DNA of 29,504 nucleotides from IMG/VR virus record IMGVR_UViG_3300036791_001411, positions 1 to 29,504 of that record. The stretch is one strand, 5' to 3'. A program made the position numbers and the translations under genes. The notes beneath the pieces are model-generated. The model made no database searches and was not told the DNA's origin. It saw only the letters and a list, made by a program, of their open reading frames with translations. Positions 8,499-15,348 of this stretch are shown here, in pieces. This stretch comes from a virus. The first letter of the stretch is position 1, and each line of letters starts with the position of its first letter.

Positions 8499-8652
8499 AC
8501 GGAGGGCAATCGCGCTCTAAGATGCGGTGGTGGCGCTCATCGAGCGACCCACAGCCGGGACAAGGACCACCGCCGAGACCATAGCGGTTCCGGCCGCGTA
8601 CCGGCGGGGCGGTTACTTCAGAGGCAATCCTGTCACTAACCGGGTGATGCGG
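8497..8652 (-). pseudogene. Open frame with zinc-ribbon motif but no start codon; possible 5' part of the 8160-8498 gene
   Basis: On the minus strand, the frame after the TGA at 8653-8655 is open for about 142 codons and reads through a clean CPGC (8551-8562) and CPPC (8497-8508) pair 15 residues apart, typical of a zinc ribbon. It contains no ATG, GTG or TTG before the first Cys pair. It overlaps the start of the next gene in a different frame. Either a sequencing or natural indel separated the ribbon from the downstream gene, or the match is chance in GC-rich DNA. Nothing else convincing is seen in 8499-8696. Confidence 0.3.
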
Positions 8653-8696
8653 TCAACCGTTCCGTGCTAAGAATCGCAATTGCCCTTCGCTAAGTG

Positions 8697-9047
8697 CTAC
8701 GCAGATAAGGCAGTAGCGTTTGCCGTATTTTGCCTCTTCTCACGCTTGACACGCTTGCGCGCAGGCAGTTCGGTGACGTCGTACTTCTCACGGAAGTAGG
8801 CGCAGAGCGGCAATTCCGGATTGCGGCGTACGATTTCGGTCTGATGAAAATCGCTCCACGCCTGCTTCCCCTCTTTCGTGGTGTAGAAGCTCCTGCCCGG
8901 CCGGTACGCGACCCAGTTGCGCATCAGCATGCTGCGGAAAGGGCGCTGATCGAAGGCATGCGCCTGGTCAAGAGTCATGTAGCTGTGGTCCCCGCTAGAG
9001 ATGAACGATTGCAGCAAGGGATATTGCCGGTTAGACAAGTTAATCAT
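8697..9047 (-). CDS. Winged-helix-like small protein (116 aa)
   Basis: Starts MINLSNRQYPLLQSF and continues with helices and a wing-like segment (RNWVAYRPGRSFYTTKEGKQAW, residues 43-64) reminiscent of winged HTH folds that end in a 'T-x-EG-x-x-W' helix. The C-terminus is very basic (ARKRVKREKRQ). The ATG at 9047 overlaps the upstream TGA as ATGA. It may bind DNA or regulate the head operon, but the fold assignment is from pattern only. An alternative is an uncharacterised structural accessory protein. Confidence 0.7.
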   Translation of the reverse strand: MINLSNRQYPLLQSFISSGDHSYMTLDQAHAFDQRPFRSMLMRNWVAYRPGRSFYTTKEGKQAWSDFHQTEIVRRNPELPLCAYFREKYDVTELPARKRVKREKRQNTANATALSA

Positions 9048-9574
9048 TGCGCCCCCAAGTGTCCGTTCGCCTTCTGTTGCTTACCCGCAGCCATCGCGGC
9101 CAAGCGCGCTTTTCTCTGCGCGGGCGTCATCGCCGCCCACTCGCGCTTTCTTGCGCGCCCCAGCTTCTTTTTCCATTCCGCATGATCGGGATGAGCTTTG
9201 TCACGCGGACTGAGGTGCTTGACTTGATTTTGCTCACGCTTTTGGTCACGCACCTTGAAGCGGCGCCGCATTTCGCGGCTGCGCTCTTCGGGATCGCTTG
9301 ACCAGCCAGACTCCCGCATTACGCGAACCGTTGGCATTTCCTTGCGCGGCCGGCCACGCCGCTTCATGACAACCGGCTGCTCGCCGTCCAGCTCGTGCCG
9401 CGCGGCCACTCTGGCCGTGCCCACAAGCTGCTGATAACGGCGCTCGACCTCCTCGATGCGCACACGCATGTATTGTTCGGTCTCCCAGTAGAGCTTGCGC
9501 ATGCCGCTCAGCAGGGTTCCGAGGGCCACGCTTTCTATGTCGTTTTCGGGCGTCAAGTTCTTTGGATGCTTCAT
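9044..9574 (-). CDS. Basic coiled-coil protein with AT-hook (176 aa)
   Basis: ATG at 9574 is preceded by AAGGAAGG, a strong ribosome-binding site, making this the first gene of the minus-strand head block. Residues ~10-60 are helical and heptad-like (LSGMRKLYWETEQYM, IEEVERRYQQL). Residues ~71-77 read KRRGRPRK, with the RGRP core of an AT-hook that binds the minor groove of AT-rich DNA. The C-terminal half is rich in Lys/Arg, including WKKKLGRARKREW and a MTPAQRKARLAAM segment. It probably binds DNA; roles could be packaging-site recognition (small-terminase-like) or regulation. No enzymatic motif. Confidence 0.75.
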   Translation of the reverse strand: MKHPKNLTPENDIESVALGTLLSGMRKLYWETEQYMRVRIEEVERRYQQLVGTARVAARHELDGEQPVVMKRRGRPRKEMPTVRVMRESGWSSDPEERSREMRRRFKVRDQKREQNQVKHLSPRDKAHPDHAEWKKKLGRARKREWAAMTPAQRKARLAAMAAGKQQKANGHLGAQ

Positions 9575-10594
9575 ACCTTCCTTGTTTCTTCTTAGACGAA
9601 ATACTATTGGTGCCGTACAGATGTCTTATCACGCCAAACCATTTTGAGGCAAGCATGTGTGCCATTTTGCTGTCGCTAGGGAAATGCCTACACGTATTCA
9701 TAGTAACCAAACCCACCAAACAGGCGAACAGGAGCCGAAAAAAAGGTTGAGAAAAGGCGAAACAGCGCTATTCTGCTGTCGATGACACCCGTGCAGTTCT
9801 CGCGGGGCCATCCGGAAAAGCAGACGCAACCGTCGCGCAAAAGGCTCATGTCGTGAGACAGTGGCTGCGGGACGCAGGCGAATCACTGGTCTGAAAGCCA
9901 GCTTGCGGGGGACCGGAACAAGAGTCGAACCCAAAGCGCCCTGCGTTAGCGTCCCTCGATTCCGTCGTCCCGGTGAGCACAGTAGCAGCCGGCGACGTAA
10001 GGTGAAACTCCAGATCGAGGGGAAGAGGAACCGGCCATCAGACACCGAAGAACCATCGGGCGCCTGGTCCTGAGACATTGACAATTGTCACCTCAAAGGA
10101 TTTCAGCGGGCACCCGAAACCAAGCTCTGATCGTACCGTGAAAACCGCCATGGCTCCGTGCCGCAAACAGGCATTTTCATGTCGCGAAGGAAGACTGGAA
10201 AGCAGGTCTTCCTGCGTCCGGGTCTCCGCACTCACCGTCCGCAAAGGGGCAGGCAACAGCCACCCACGCAATGCCCCACAGCCGTCCCGTGCACAGAGAG
10301 TGTGGGGAGGCACCCTACCCGCACCCACCGTTGGACGCAGGGAACGACAGGCGTCAGTACACGGACGCCAGCGACAGACGCTGGTAACAGACGCTGGTAA
10401 CAGACGCCAGCGTCAGTATACAGACGTATAGCGCATAGCGTATAACGCCAGTAACCAGGAACAAAGAACCAGGAACAAAGGCGTAGTCCGTCAATCGTCA
10501 ACCGCAGTAATAAAAATCCCGCAAATCCCTTTTTCCGCACGCAGAGTGAGAACGGGAGCCAGCGGACTAACCAACCAACCAGAGAGGAAAAAAC
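9575..10594. other. Long intergenic region between divergent gene blocks; repeats but no convincing gene
   Basis: Short frames here have unnatural Arg/Ser/Pro composition, so I call none. Seen inside: TGACAATTGTCA, a perfect 12-bp palindrome (10079-10090) overlapping a TTGACA; an 8-bp inverted repeat AGGAAGAC/GTCTTCCT (10188-10213); two tandem copies of CAGACGCTGGTAA (10375-10400) plus a partial third, whose GACGCTGG pairs with CCAGCGTC at 10407-10414; and a perfect 14-bp tandem AACCAGGAACAAAG (10453-10480). AT-rich stretches near 9580-9740 probably carry the promoter of the minus block, but no box pair is clear. The plus block must start from promoters near the right end. Confidence 0.7.
10375..10480. 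repeat. Cluster of short tandem repeats (13-bp x2, 14-bp x2) with dyads
   Basis: CAGACGCTGGTAA repeats at 10375-10387 and 10388-10400; a partial third copy turns into the complementary CCAGCGTC. AACCAGGAACAAAG repeats at 10453-10466 and 10467-10480. Between them lie TATAGCG/CATAGCG direct repeats. The cluster sits 100-220 bp upstream of the first plus-strand gene and resembles in style the larger repeat field at 19200-19600. Confidence 0.8.
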
Positions 10595-11377
10595 ATGCAA
10601 GCGTTCTACATCGTTCCAGTGCCCGAGGGCGGATCGCTGCCGCCAGGGTACGTTTCGGGAGGGCCGGTGCCGCCGGGGTATCCCACCGATCCCGGTTATG
10701 GACAGGGACGGCCGCTGCCGCCGCACCTTGGCGGTGGACCCGCCTACCCGCCCGGCCTGCATCCTGGCGGCGGACCAATTTATAACCCGCCGGTCGATCC
10801 GGGCTGGGGACAAGGACATCCGTCGCCGCCTGGCATCTGGGGCGGCGGACCTCCGGCGCATGTCGGTGGCGGGCCGGCTTATCCTCCCGCTTATCCGGGC
10901 GGAGGACCAGCTTATCCTCCGGGCCTGCATCCTGGCGGAGGCCCCATGCCCGGCGGTCCCACCGACCCCGGCTATGGACAGGGACATCCGCTGCCTCCGC
11001 ATCTGGGCGGTGGACCGGCCTATCCGCCCGCGTATCCCGGCGGCGGGCCTGCTTACCCGCCCGGATTGCATCCCGGTGGCGGGCCGGTCTATCCCGGCCA
11101 GCCCAGCCAGTTGCCGTATCCCACTGCTGGCGGCGGAGACTTCCCCAGCCACCCCATCACTCTGCCGCCCGGCGCAAGCATTCCGCCGGAGGAGATCTGG
11201 CCCCCCGCCAAGCCCGCTGCTCCCGGCGCGCCCAGCAACCCCAGCGTCGTACCGCCGGACAAGGTCGCGGTCTTCATCTTCGTTCCGGGCATCGGGCAGA
11301 AGTGGATGATCGTCGACAAGCCGGCCATCGACGCCAAGCCGCCGGACGCCAAGCCGCCTGCCGGACAGCCGAAATAG
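10595..11377 (+). CDS. Pro/Gly-rich repeat protein with conserved C-terminal core (260 aa)
   Basis: Starts MQAFYIVPVPEGG after an AGAGAGGAAAA ribosome-binding site. Residues ~20-165 are imperfect repeats built from PTDPGYGQG, PLPPHLGGGPAYPP and GLHPGGGP units. After a Pro-rich linker, residues ~222-243 form a short hydrophobic core (KVAVFIFVPGIGQKWMIVD). Uncultured tailed phages often encode such proteins: a highly variable Pro/Gly region and a constant 'VPG-x-G-x-KW-x-x-ID' end. No enzyme motif, signal peptide or membrane helix. The repeats may change length by recombination at the nucleotide level. It could be a virion fibre-like or linker protein. It is followed closely by a related gene. 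Confidence 0.8.
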   Translation: MQAFYIVPVPEGGSLPPGYVSGGPVPPGYPTDPGYGQGRPLPPHLGGGPAYPPGLHPGGGPIYNPPVDPGWGQGHPSPPGIWGGGPPAHVGGGPAYPPAYPGGGPAYPPGLHPGGGPMPGGPTDPGYGQGHPLPPHLGGGPAYPPAYPGGGPAYPPGLHPGGGPVYPGQPSQLPYPTAGGGDFPSHPITLPPGASIPPEEIWPPAKPAAPGAPSNPSVVPPDKVAVFIFVPGIGQKWMIVDKPAIDAKPPDAKPPAGQPK

Positions 11378-11398
11378 AAGGGATTTAAAGGCTGGAAG

Positions 11399-11890
11399 AT
11401 GATCCAAGAAGGCGCCCTGCTGGCGTGGATTATTCCGATTGGCGACGTGCCTGAGCCGCCGCCGCAAGCTGGAGGGGGACCGACTGTTCCCGGTTTCCCT
11501 TCACCAGGTCCCGTCCCTCTTCCGGGACAACCGCCCGGCGGCTGGCCTACATTGCCGGGTCAGCCGCCGGCAGTTGGGGGCGGACCAGTAGAGCCGGGTC
11601 GACCTTCTCCGGGACCCGTACCTCCTGGCACGCCTCCGGGATCTCGACCTCCGCTGCCGCCAGCTCCGGGAGGTTGGATGCATTGCTTCGTTCCCTCCAG
11701 GGGAGGCTGGGAGTACATCTACATCGAGAGCGCGCCGCCCGCCGCCAGAAGCGACCTGCCGCAGCCGGCCAGCGCTTCATCCGTTCCCGCGCAGATCAAA
11801 GGCGAGAGCGGACATAATCCGGCAGACACAGGCGCAGGCAAAGCCGCCGGCATCCATCAGCCCTTGAGCGACCGCCCCCCGGCGCCGTAA
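11399..11890 (+). CDS. Second Pro/Gly-rich protein, related architecture (163 aa)
   Basis: Begins 21 nt after the previous stop with GGCTGGAAG before the ATG. Residues 1-18 are hydrophobic (ALLAWIIPIGDV), 20-92 are Pro/Gly repeats (PSPGPVP, PGQPPGGWPTLPGQPP), and 93-110 form a core GGWMHCFVPSRGGWEYIYIE that parallels the VPGIGQKW core of the upstream protein. The tail (111-163) is Ala/Ser/Pro-rich. The two genes look like diverged paralogues in one operon that ends at the terminator near 11990. Role unknown. Confidence 0.72.
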   Translation: MIQEGALLAWIIPIGDVPEPPPQAGGGPTVPGFPSPGPVPLPGQPPGGWPTLPGQPPAVGGGPVEPGRPSPGPVPPGTPPGSRPPLPPAPGGWMHCFVPSRGGWEYIYIESAPPAARSDLPQPASASSVPAQIKGESGHNPADTGAGKAAGIHQPLSDRPPAP

Positions 11891-11967
11891 ACTGGTACGA
11901 CCCCATTTTGGGTGATGCTCCTACCTTCTTGCCGCCATCGACAGCGCGGACGAAAACGTCCACTTGC

Positions 11968-11990
11968 CCGCTGCCGGTGGCGGTTTTTTT
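11968..11990 (+). terminator. Rho-independent terminator after the Pro-rich gene pair
   Basis: A GC-rich stem (CCGC...GCGG, extendable by G-U pairs) with a small loop is followed by seven T residues (11984-11990). It lies about 80 bp downstream of the second Pro-rich gene and before a new promoter. Confidence 0.75.
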
Positions 11991-12010
11991 GTTAAGCAGC
12001 CAGTAGGCTA

Positions 12011-12039
12011 TTGCAATTGTCGAAGCTTGGGTATATAAA
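12011..12039 (+). promoter_or_regulatory. Sigma-70-type promoter
   Basis: TTGCAA (12011-12016), a 17-bp spacer, then TATAAA (12034-12039). It lies just after the terminator at 11990 and before the gene at 12116, so it probably starts a new transcript at about 12046. Confidence 0.65.
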
Positions 12040-12061
12040 TTCAGTGAAATTGTAATTCAGC

Positions 12062-12111
12062 AACATGTAGATGTTTTCCAATTTCAAATTGCAAGTTGCT
12101 GAAGGAGCAAC
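12062..12111 (+). promoter_or_regulatory. Leader with three inverted repeats, one enclosing the ribosome-binding site
   Basis: AACAT-GTAG-ATGTT (12062-12075 region), CAATTT-C-AAATTG (12079-12091) and GTTGCT-GAAGG-AGCAAC (12095-12111) follow one another. The last hairpin holds the Shine-Dalgarno AAGGAG (12102-12107) in its loop and 3' arm, 9 nt before the ATG at 12116, so it may limit translation. The CAATTT/AAATTG arms recur at 20621-20636. Confidence 0.55.
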
Positions 12112-12115
12112 AGAG

Positions 12116-12400
12116 ATGAATTCGTTTCTGATGAACACTCGCGGTTTCCGCCCCTTTCTTTACACCTTGGTTCTCATCCCCGGCAACGCCGAACCCGGCG
12201 CCCTGCAGAGCATTCGCTGCGACACTCTGAGCGACCCCATCGCGCAACTCACCCGCCTGGGCGCGGTGCAGATCGTGATCGCGAGCGAGAGCGACCGCGC
12301 CCAGATTGAAGACATGGTGCAGCACCAGAACACCGATGCCATGCAACGCTGGCTGGAGAAAGGGCTGCGTGCGGGCACACCCCAAACGGACGCGGCATAG
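12116..12400 (+). CDS. Hypothetical protein (94 aa)
   Basis: Starts at ATG 12116 with AAGGAG upstream; an ATG 45 bp earlier in frame would consume the leader hairpins and lacks a site. The sequence (FLYTLVLIPGNAEPGALQSI, then IVIASESDRAQIEDMVQHQ) looks like a small alpha/beta fold with no recognised motif. It has its own promoter and structured leader and is the only gene before a convergent RHH gene, so it may be expressed separately from the main operon. Function unknown. Confidence 0.65.
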   Translation: MNSFLMNTRGFRPFLYTLVLIPGNAEPGALQSIRCDTLSDPIAQLTRLGAVQIVIASESDRAQIEDMVQHQNTDAMQRWLEKGLRAGTPQTDAA

Positions 12401-12434
12401 CACCTGTCCGAAACAGGATTGCATGACATTGCAT

Positions 12435-12638
12435 TTATTTAGCAGCGCGCGGTTTACGCGTAAGGCCAAGACGCTGCTCCGCTTCATCGAGCGCGCGCAA
12501 CACGGCGCGGATCAAGAACGCCTGCTTGCTGATGTCGTCGTGGTAGCAAACGGCGCGGATGCGGGCACGGACGCCCTCGTCGGTGCGGATCGAGGTCTGA
12601 TACATCTTGGCTTTGGTCTCAGCCGTTTGGCGCGGCAT
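12435..12638 (-). CDS. Ribbon-helix-helix DNA-binding protein (67 aa)
   Basis: Residues ~14-55 fit an RHH fold: a strand YQTSIRTDEG, then helix VRARIRAVCYHDD and helix SKQAFLIRAVLRALDEAE. RHH proteins (CopG/Arc type) dimerise and repress promoters, often their own. GGGGAG lies 8 nt from ATG 12638 but only 2 nt from ATG 12644, so the later start is preferred. Upstream frame extension runs through tandem repeats and is unlikely. A possible operator TGATT-N8-AATCA lies at about 12786-12803. It is convergent with the 94-aa gene. Confidence 0.72.
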   Translation of the reverse strand: MPRQTAETKAKMYQTSIRTDEGVRARIRAVCYHDDISKQAFLIRAVLRALDEAEQRLGLTRKPRAAK

Positions 12639-12645
12639 ATCCATC

Positions 12646-12678
12646 TCTCCCCTGGGCTCTCCCCTGGGCTCTCCCTGG
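12646..12678 (-). repeat. 12-bp tandem repeat carrying duplicated ribosome-binding sites
   Basis: TCTCCCCTGGGC (plus strand) occurs at 12646-12657 and 12658-12669, with a partial third copy to 12678. On the minus strand each copy reads as GGGGAGA, so three Shine-Dalgarno-like sequences stack before the RHH gene start. Changing copy number would move spare sites but keep one in place. Confidence 0.8.
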
Positions 12679-12969
12679 ACGACGGTTCCCCCCGTCATCC
12701 GCCATCCGTCCGGGAAAACTGCTTCAACGTTGACATGGTGGCTTGTGAGCATGGTAACGAGATACGGAGCTGGTGCAAGTGCGAGTGATTTTCAAATGAA
12801 TCATACTACAATGGCAGCAATGAACCAGCTTGGGCCGCGTGCTCGGTCACCCGCGTATCGATTCGGACCGAACCCCGGATCTCCGCCGGGCGAATGTACC
12901 TTCGCGCCGGTAACCGTGCCGAACAATAATCGGTCATAAATAGGGAAAGAAAGACCAGGAGGCAATACT

Positions 12970-13233
12970 TTGAGGCTCATACAGCAGAAAGACCTGCGTT
13001 TTGTCGGGGAGGAGCTGCAGTTTCGCGGCGGCGTGCTGGACTTCATCAAACAGACCGCACTGGACGAAACCGAACGCACCGGGCGCGCGATCAGCGCAAA
13101 CCAGGTCGCGGAGGGGCTGGTTTCGGGCATCCGGCAAGGCGTAGACGTTCAGGCAACTCTCCTGCTCGCCATCGATAAACTGCGCCGGCTTTCGGCGAAG
13201 CTGAGCGCAAAAAAAAAACTCAGAAAATCCTAA
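12970..13233 (+). CDS. Small helical protein with TTG start (87 aa)
   Basis: TTG at 12970 is supported by a perfect AGGAGG (12957-12962) seven bases upstream. The protein is helical and ends in a lysine-rich tail (SAKLSAKKKLRKS) encoded by a run of ten A (13209-13218). No known motif; the segment VAEGLVSGIRQGVDVQATLLLAIDKLRRL resembles a small helical bundle. It is the first gene of the run of short plus-strand genes. Function unknown. Confidence 0.7.
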   Translation: MRLIQQKDLRFVGEELQFRGGVLDFIKQTALDETERTGRAISANQVAEGLVSGIRQGVDVQATLLLAIDKLRRLSAKLSAKKKLRKS

Positions 13234-13254
13234 AACATTTGCGTGTGAAATTGT

Positions 13255-13440
13255 ATGAGCTACTCCCTCGTCAACGGCCGCGTGCATATTGAACTGACGC
13301 GGGAGGAATATCACCTGCTCCTGATGGCGCTGGGCGCCGCCACGGCGAGCGAATTCGGGATGCAGGAAAGCTTCATACGCCTGGCAAACAGCATCAACGA
13401 CGGCAACCCCAGTTGGACGCCCTTTGAGGTGAAGCAATGA
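13255..13440 (+). CDS. Hypothetical protein (61 aa)
   Basis: Starts MSYSLVNGRVHIELTREEYHLLLMALG; a beta hairpin then a helix (EEYHLLLMALGAATA). The stop overlaps the next start (ATGA at 13437-13440), typical of translational coupling. No strong ribosome-binding site. Unknown function. Confidence 0.7.
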   Translation: MSYSLVNGRVHIELTREEYHLLLMALGAATASEFGMQESFIRLANSINDGNPSWTPFEVKQ

Positions 13441-13646
13441 TCGAATTTGAGACCGTAGACGGCAGCATCATCACCGCGTGCGCGCACGCAGTACTTTATA
13501 CCCGCCAGCGCAAGGACAAGACGTGCCACGTCGTGCTGCAGGGCGACCCGGAGGGCACGGGCTGGGAAGTGAGCCGGGCGACCTACGACAAGATTCGCGC
13601 CGCGATTCGCGGGTTTGACCAGGAGGATGCGAGTGCCTCTGCTTGA
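13437..13646 (+). CDS. Hypothetical small beta-rich protein (69 aa)
   Basis: Starts MIEFETVDGSIITACAHAVLYTR with alternating strands, then VVLQGDPEGTGWEVSRATYDKIRAAI. It overlaps its neighbours at both ends (4 bp with the gene before, 14 bp with the one after). No recognised family. Confidence 0.7.
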   Translation: MIEFETVDGSIITACAHAVLYTRQRKDKTCHVVLQGDPEGTGWEVSRATYDKIRAAIRGFDQEDASASA

Positions 13647-14085
13647 CCGTCCGGGGATGACGGGGAACTACGTCTTGATCGGGCAGACGCCGGTCGTGGA
13701 ACCCGACCTGTTGACGTGGGCGCGATGGTTTGAAGAGAACGACCGCCGCGTCGCCCTGAGCCGGGTGCTCGATATCGCCGTCGTCAGCACTGTCTTCCTG
13801 GGGATCGATCACAACTACTTCCGCTTTGCCGGCTACGGCAAGCCTTTGCTGTTTGAGACCATGGTCTTTTGGGAAGACGAAGGCGGCGAAGAGCAGGACC
13901 GCTGCAGCACTTGGGCGGAGGCGGAAGCCATGCATGCCGCCATGGTCAGAGAAGCCGGCGCGCCGCGCACTTACTTCGCACACCTCTTGCGCCAGGCGCG
14001 GGGAGCCCTGCGCGAGGCGCGCGATAGTCTGAGAGAAGCAATCAAGGAGCTGAGATGGCACAGTGCCCCATGCGACCGGAGTTGA
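13633..14085 (+). CDS. Conserved phage protein with 'EPDLLTWARWFE' motif (150 aa)
   Basis: AGGAGG (13621-13626) sits 6 nt before GTG 13633, which fixes the start; ATG 13627 directly abuts the site and TTG 13615 precedes it. The protein has YVLIGQTPVVEPDLLTWARW, NDRRVALSRV, VSTVFLGIDHNYF and LLFETMVFW, a pattern I know from many small phage proteins whose function is unknown. The C-terminal ~50 residues are helical and charged (LREARDSLREAIKEL), an addition beyond the usual family length. Its end overlaps the homing-endonuclease-like gene by 31 bp. Confidence 0.75.
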   Translation: MPLLDRPGMTGNYVLIGQTPVVEPDLLTWARWFEENDRRVALSRVLDIAVVSTVFLGIDHNYFRFAGYGKPLLFETMVFWEDEGGEEQDRCSTWAEAEAMHAAMVREAGAPRTYFAHLLRQARGALREARDSLREAIKELRWHSAPCDRS

Positions 14086-14708
14086 CGCCGCTGCCCGAGC
14101 GCATGAAGAACCTGCCGCTAGATGCGCGGGGGTATAAACAGCAGCACCCGCTTTTCGATACGTGGCGTGGCATGATCCGGCGGTGCCATGATCCGGCATA
14201 TCGGTATTACCGGAACTATGGCGCCAGGGGAATCATGGTCTGCCAACGCTGGCGCGAATCGTTTTGGGCCTTCGTGGACGATGTCAGCCCTAAACCTTCA
14301 GGCGCTTTTTCCCTGGATCGCAGAGAAAATGACGGACACTATGAACCGGATAATGTACGCTGGGCGACACGGCAGGATCAGGCGCGCAACACACGATTCA
14401 ACCGGAAGATTACGTTGGCTGGCAGAACACAAACGCTAGAGGATTGGACTAGAGAATTAGGGATTGCCAAGTCCACATTGTTTAATCGCCTTCGTCTCGG
14501 CTGGACTGAAGAACGGACACTAACCACGAAGCCGCACCGGAAGCTCCCCAACTATACCTATTTCCCGCCGTGCGGAACTGCAGTCTGTAAGGCAATGGGT
14601 ATCGCGCGCGAGACCGTAGAGAGCCGTATCCGGCGCGGGTGGTCGTTTGAGGATGCTATTTCTAAGCCTGTAGATCACCGGAGGAATCGCCATGGAGCAG
14701 CCGCGTAG
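14055..14708 (+). CDS. Homing-endonuclease-like protein fused to a duplicated neighbour N-terminus (217 aa)
   Basis: AAGGAG upstream supports ATG 14055. Residues 31-112 match a free-standing phage nuclease family: HPLFDTWRGMIRRC, YYRNYGARGIMVC, W-x4-FW-x-FV, then SLDRRENDGHY-x-PDNVRWAT, in the style of HNH-like homing enzymes. Residues 118-156 (ITLAGRTQTLEDW, ELGIAKSTLFNRLRLGW) and 174-205 (AMGIARETVESRIRRGW) are two similar HTH modules for DNA binding. Residues 8-21 (PELTPLPERMKNLP) repeat the start of the next gene, so the nuclease seems to have joined a copy of that gene's 5' end. It overlaps that gene by 17 bp. It is likely selfish, and nuclease activity is inferred. Confidence 0.82.
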   Translation: MAQCPMRPELTPLPERMKNLPLDARGYKQQHPLFDTWRGMIRRCHDPAYRYYRNYGARGIMVCQRWRESFWAFVDDVSPKPSGAFSLDRRENDGHYEPDNVRWATRQDQARNTRFNRKITLAGRTQTLEDWTRELGIAKSTLFNRLRLGWTEERTLTTKPHRKLPNYTYFPPCGTAVCKAMGIARETVESRIRRGWSFEDAISKPVDHRRNRHGAAA

Positions 14709-15348
14709 GCCCCTCACTCCACTGCCTGAGCGAATGAAGAATTTGCCGGTGTCCAAAGCTGGGTGGCCGGTGCCGTGGTTTGTCGACTGGGTCGACGGCC
14801 AGCCTGAATTCCGCGCCATGGACCCGCGCAAGTGGAAGCGCGCCATCAAAGAACATCTCTGCTGGGTCTGCGGCCACCGGCTGGGTGGGTGGCTTGCCTT
14901 CCTCATTGGACCCATGTGCGCCATCAACCGCGCCACCAGCGAGCCCGCCTCCCACCTGGGCTGCGCGCGCTGGAGCGCGGTCAATTGCCCGTTCCTCTCG
15001 CGGCCCCACATGGTGCGGCGCGAGGGCGGCTTTCCCGAGGAGCCGGTGGGAGGCGCCGGCGTACCGATTATGCGCAATCCCGGCGCCATGGCGATCTGGA
15101 TCACACGCACTTTTCAAATCTTCCAGACCGCGACCGGCCCGTTGATCGAGATCGGGGAGCCGGAATCCGTGGAATGGTGGGCGGAAGGGAAACCGGCGAC
15201 CTACGCCCAGGTCGAACACTCCATCGTGACGGGCTTGCCGGCGCTGGAGGAATTGGCCCACCAACAGAAAGGCGGCATAGAGGCCCTGCGCAAACAACAG
15301 GCGCGGCTGCTACCGTGGTTGCCCAAAGAGGCCGAGGTGCGGGCGTGA
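14692..15348 (+). CDS. Conserved phage zinc-binding protein with CWVCG motif (218 aa)
   Basis: GGAGG precedes ATG 14692. Residues 8-19 read LTPLPERMKNLP and 25-33 WPVPWFVDW, followed by Cys57-x2-Cys60 (CWVCG) and later cysteines in MCAINR, HLGCARW and NCPFL, probably zinc ligands. This family is common in phages and prophages of high-GC bacteria, where it sits beside the CDCC protein found next here. The C-terminal part (from ~130) has a beta-rich region (AMAIWITRTFQIF) and an Ala/Glu-rich helix. Function unknown. It overlaps the next gene by GTGA. Confidence 0.78.
   Translation: MEQPRRPLTPLPERMKNLPVSKAGWPVPWFVDWVDGQPEFRAMDPRKWKRAIKEHLCWVCGHRLGGWLAFLIGPMCAINRATSEPASHLGCARWSAVNCPFLSRPHMVRREGGFPEEPVGGAGVPIMRNPGAMAIWITRTFQIFQTATGPLIEIGEPESVEWWAEGKPATYAQVEHSIVTGLPALEELAHQQKGGIEALRKQQARLLPWLPKEAEVRA

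Noticed and set aside
9900-9990. Possible tRNA: GGGTTCGACTC on the minus strand with ACCGGGA/TTCCGGT arms about 50 bases apart
   Set aside because: The T-stem does not pair, the total length (~66 nt) is too short, and no D- or anticodon arm fits.
9760-10080. Possible riboswitch or group I intron in the long gap (GAAAGCCAG and GGTGAAACTCC fragments)
   Set aside because: The conserved cores of cobalamin riboswitches or group I introns are not present in order.
10232-11467. 411-codon minus-strand frame across the Pro-rich gene
   Set aside because: Arg/Ser/Gly low complexity produced by the repeats on the plus strand; no translation signal.
12730-12760. TTGACA at 12730 as promoter for the 12970 operon
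   Set aside because: No acceptable -10 box at 16-18 bp; the closest (TAACGA) is at 19 bp and weak.
13201-13240. Run of ten A near the end of the 87-aa gene as a slippage site
   Set aside because: Either shifted frame ends within about 30 codons and does not join the next gene.
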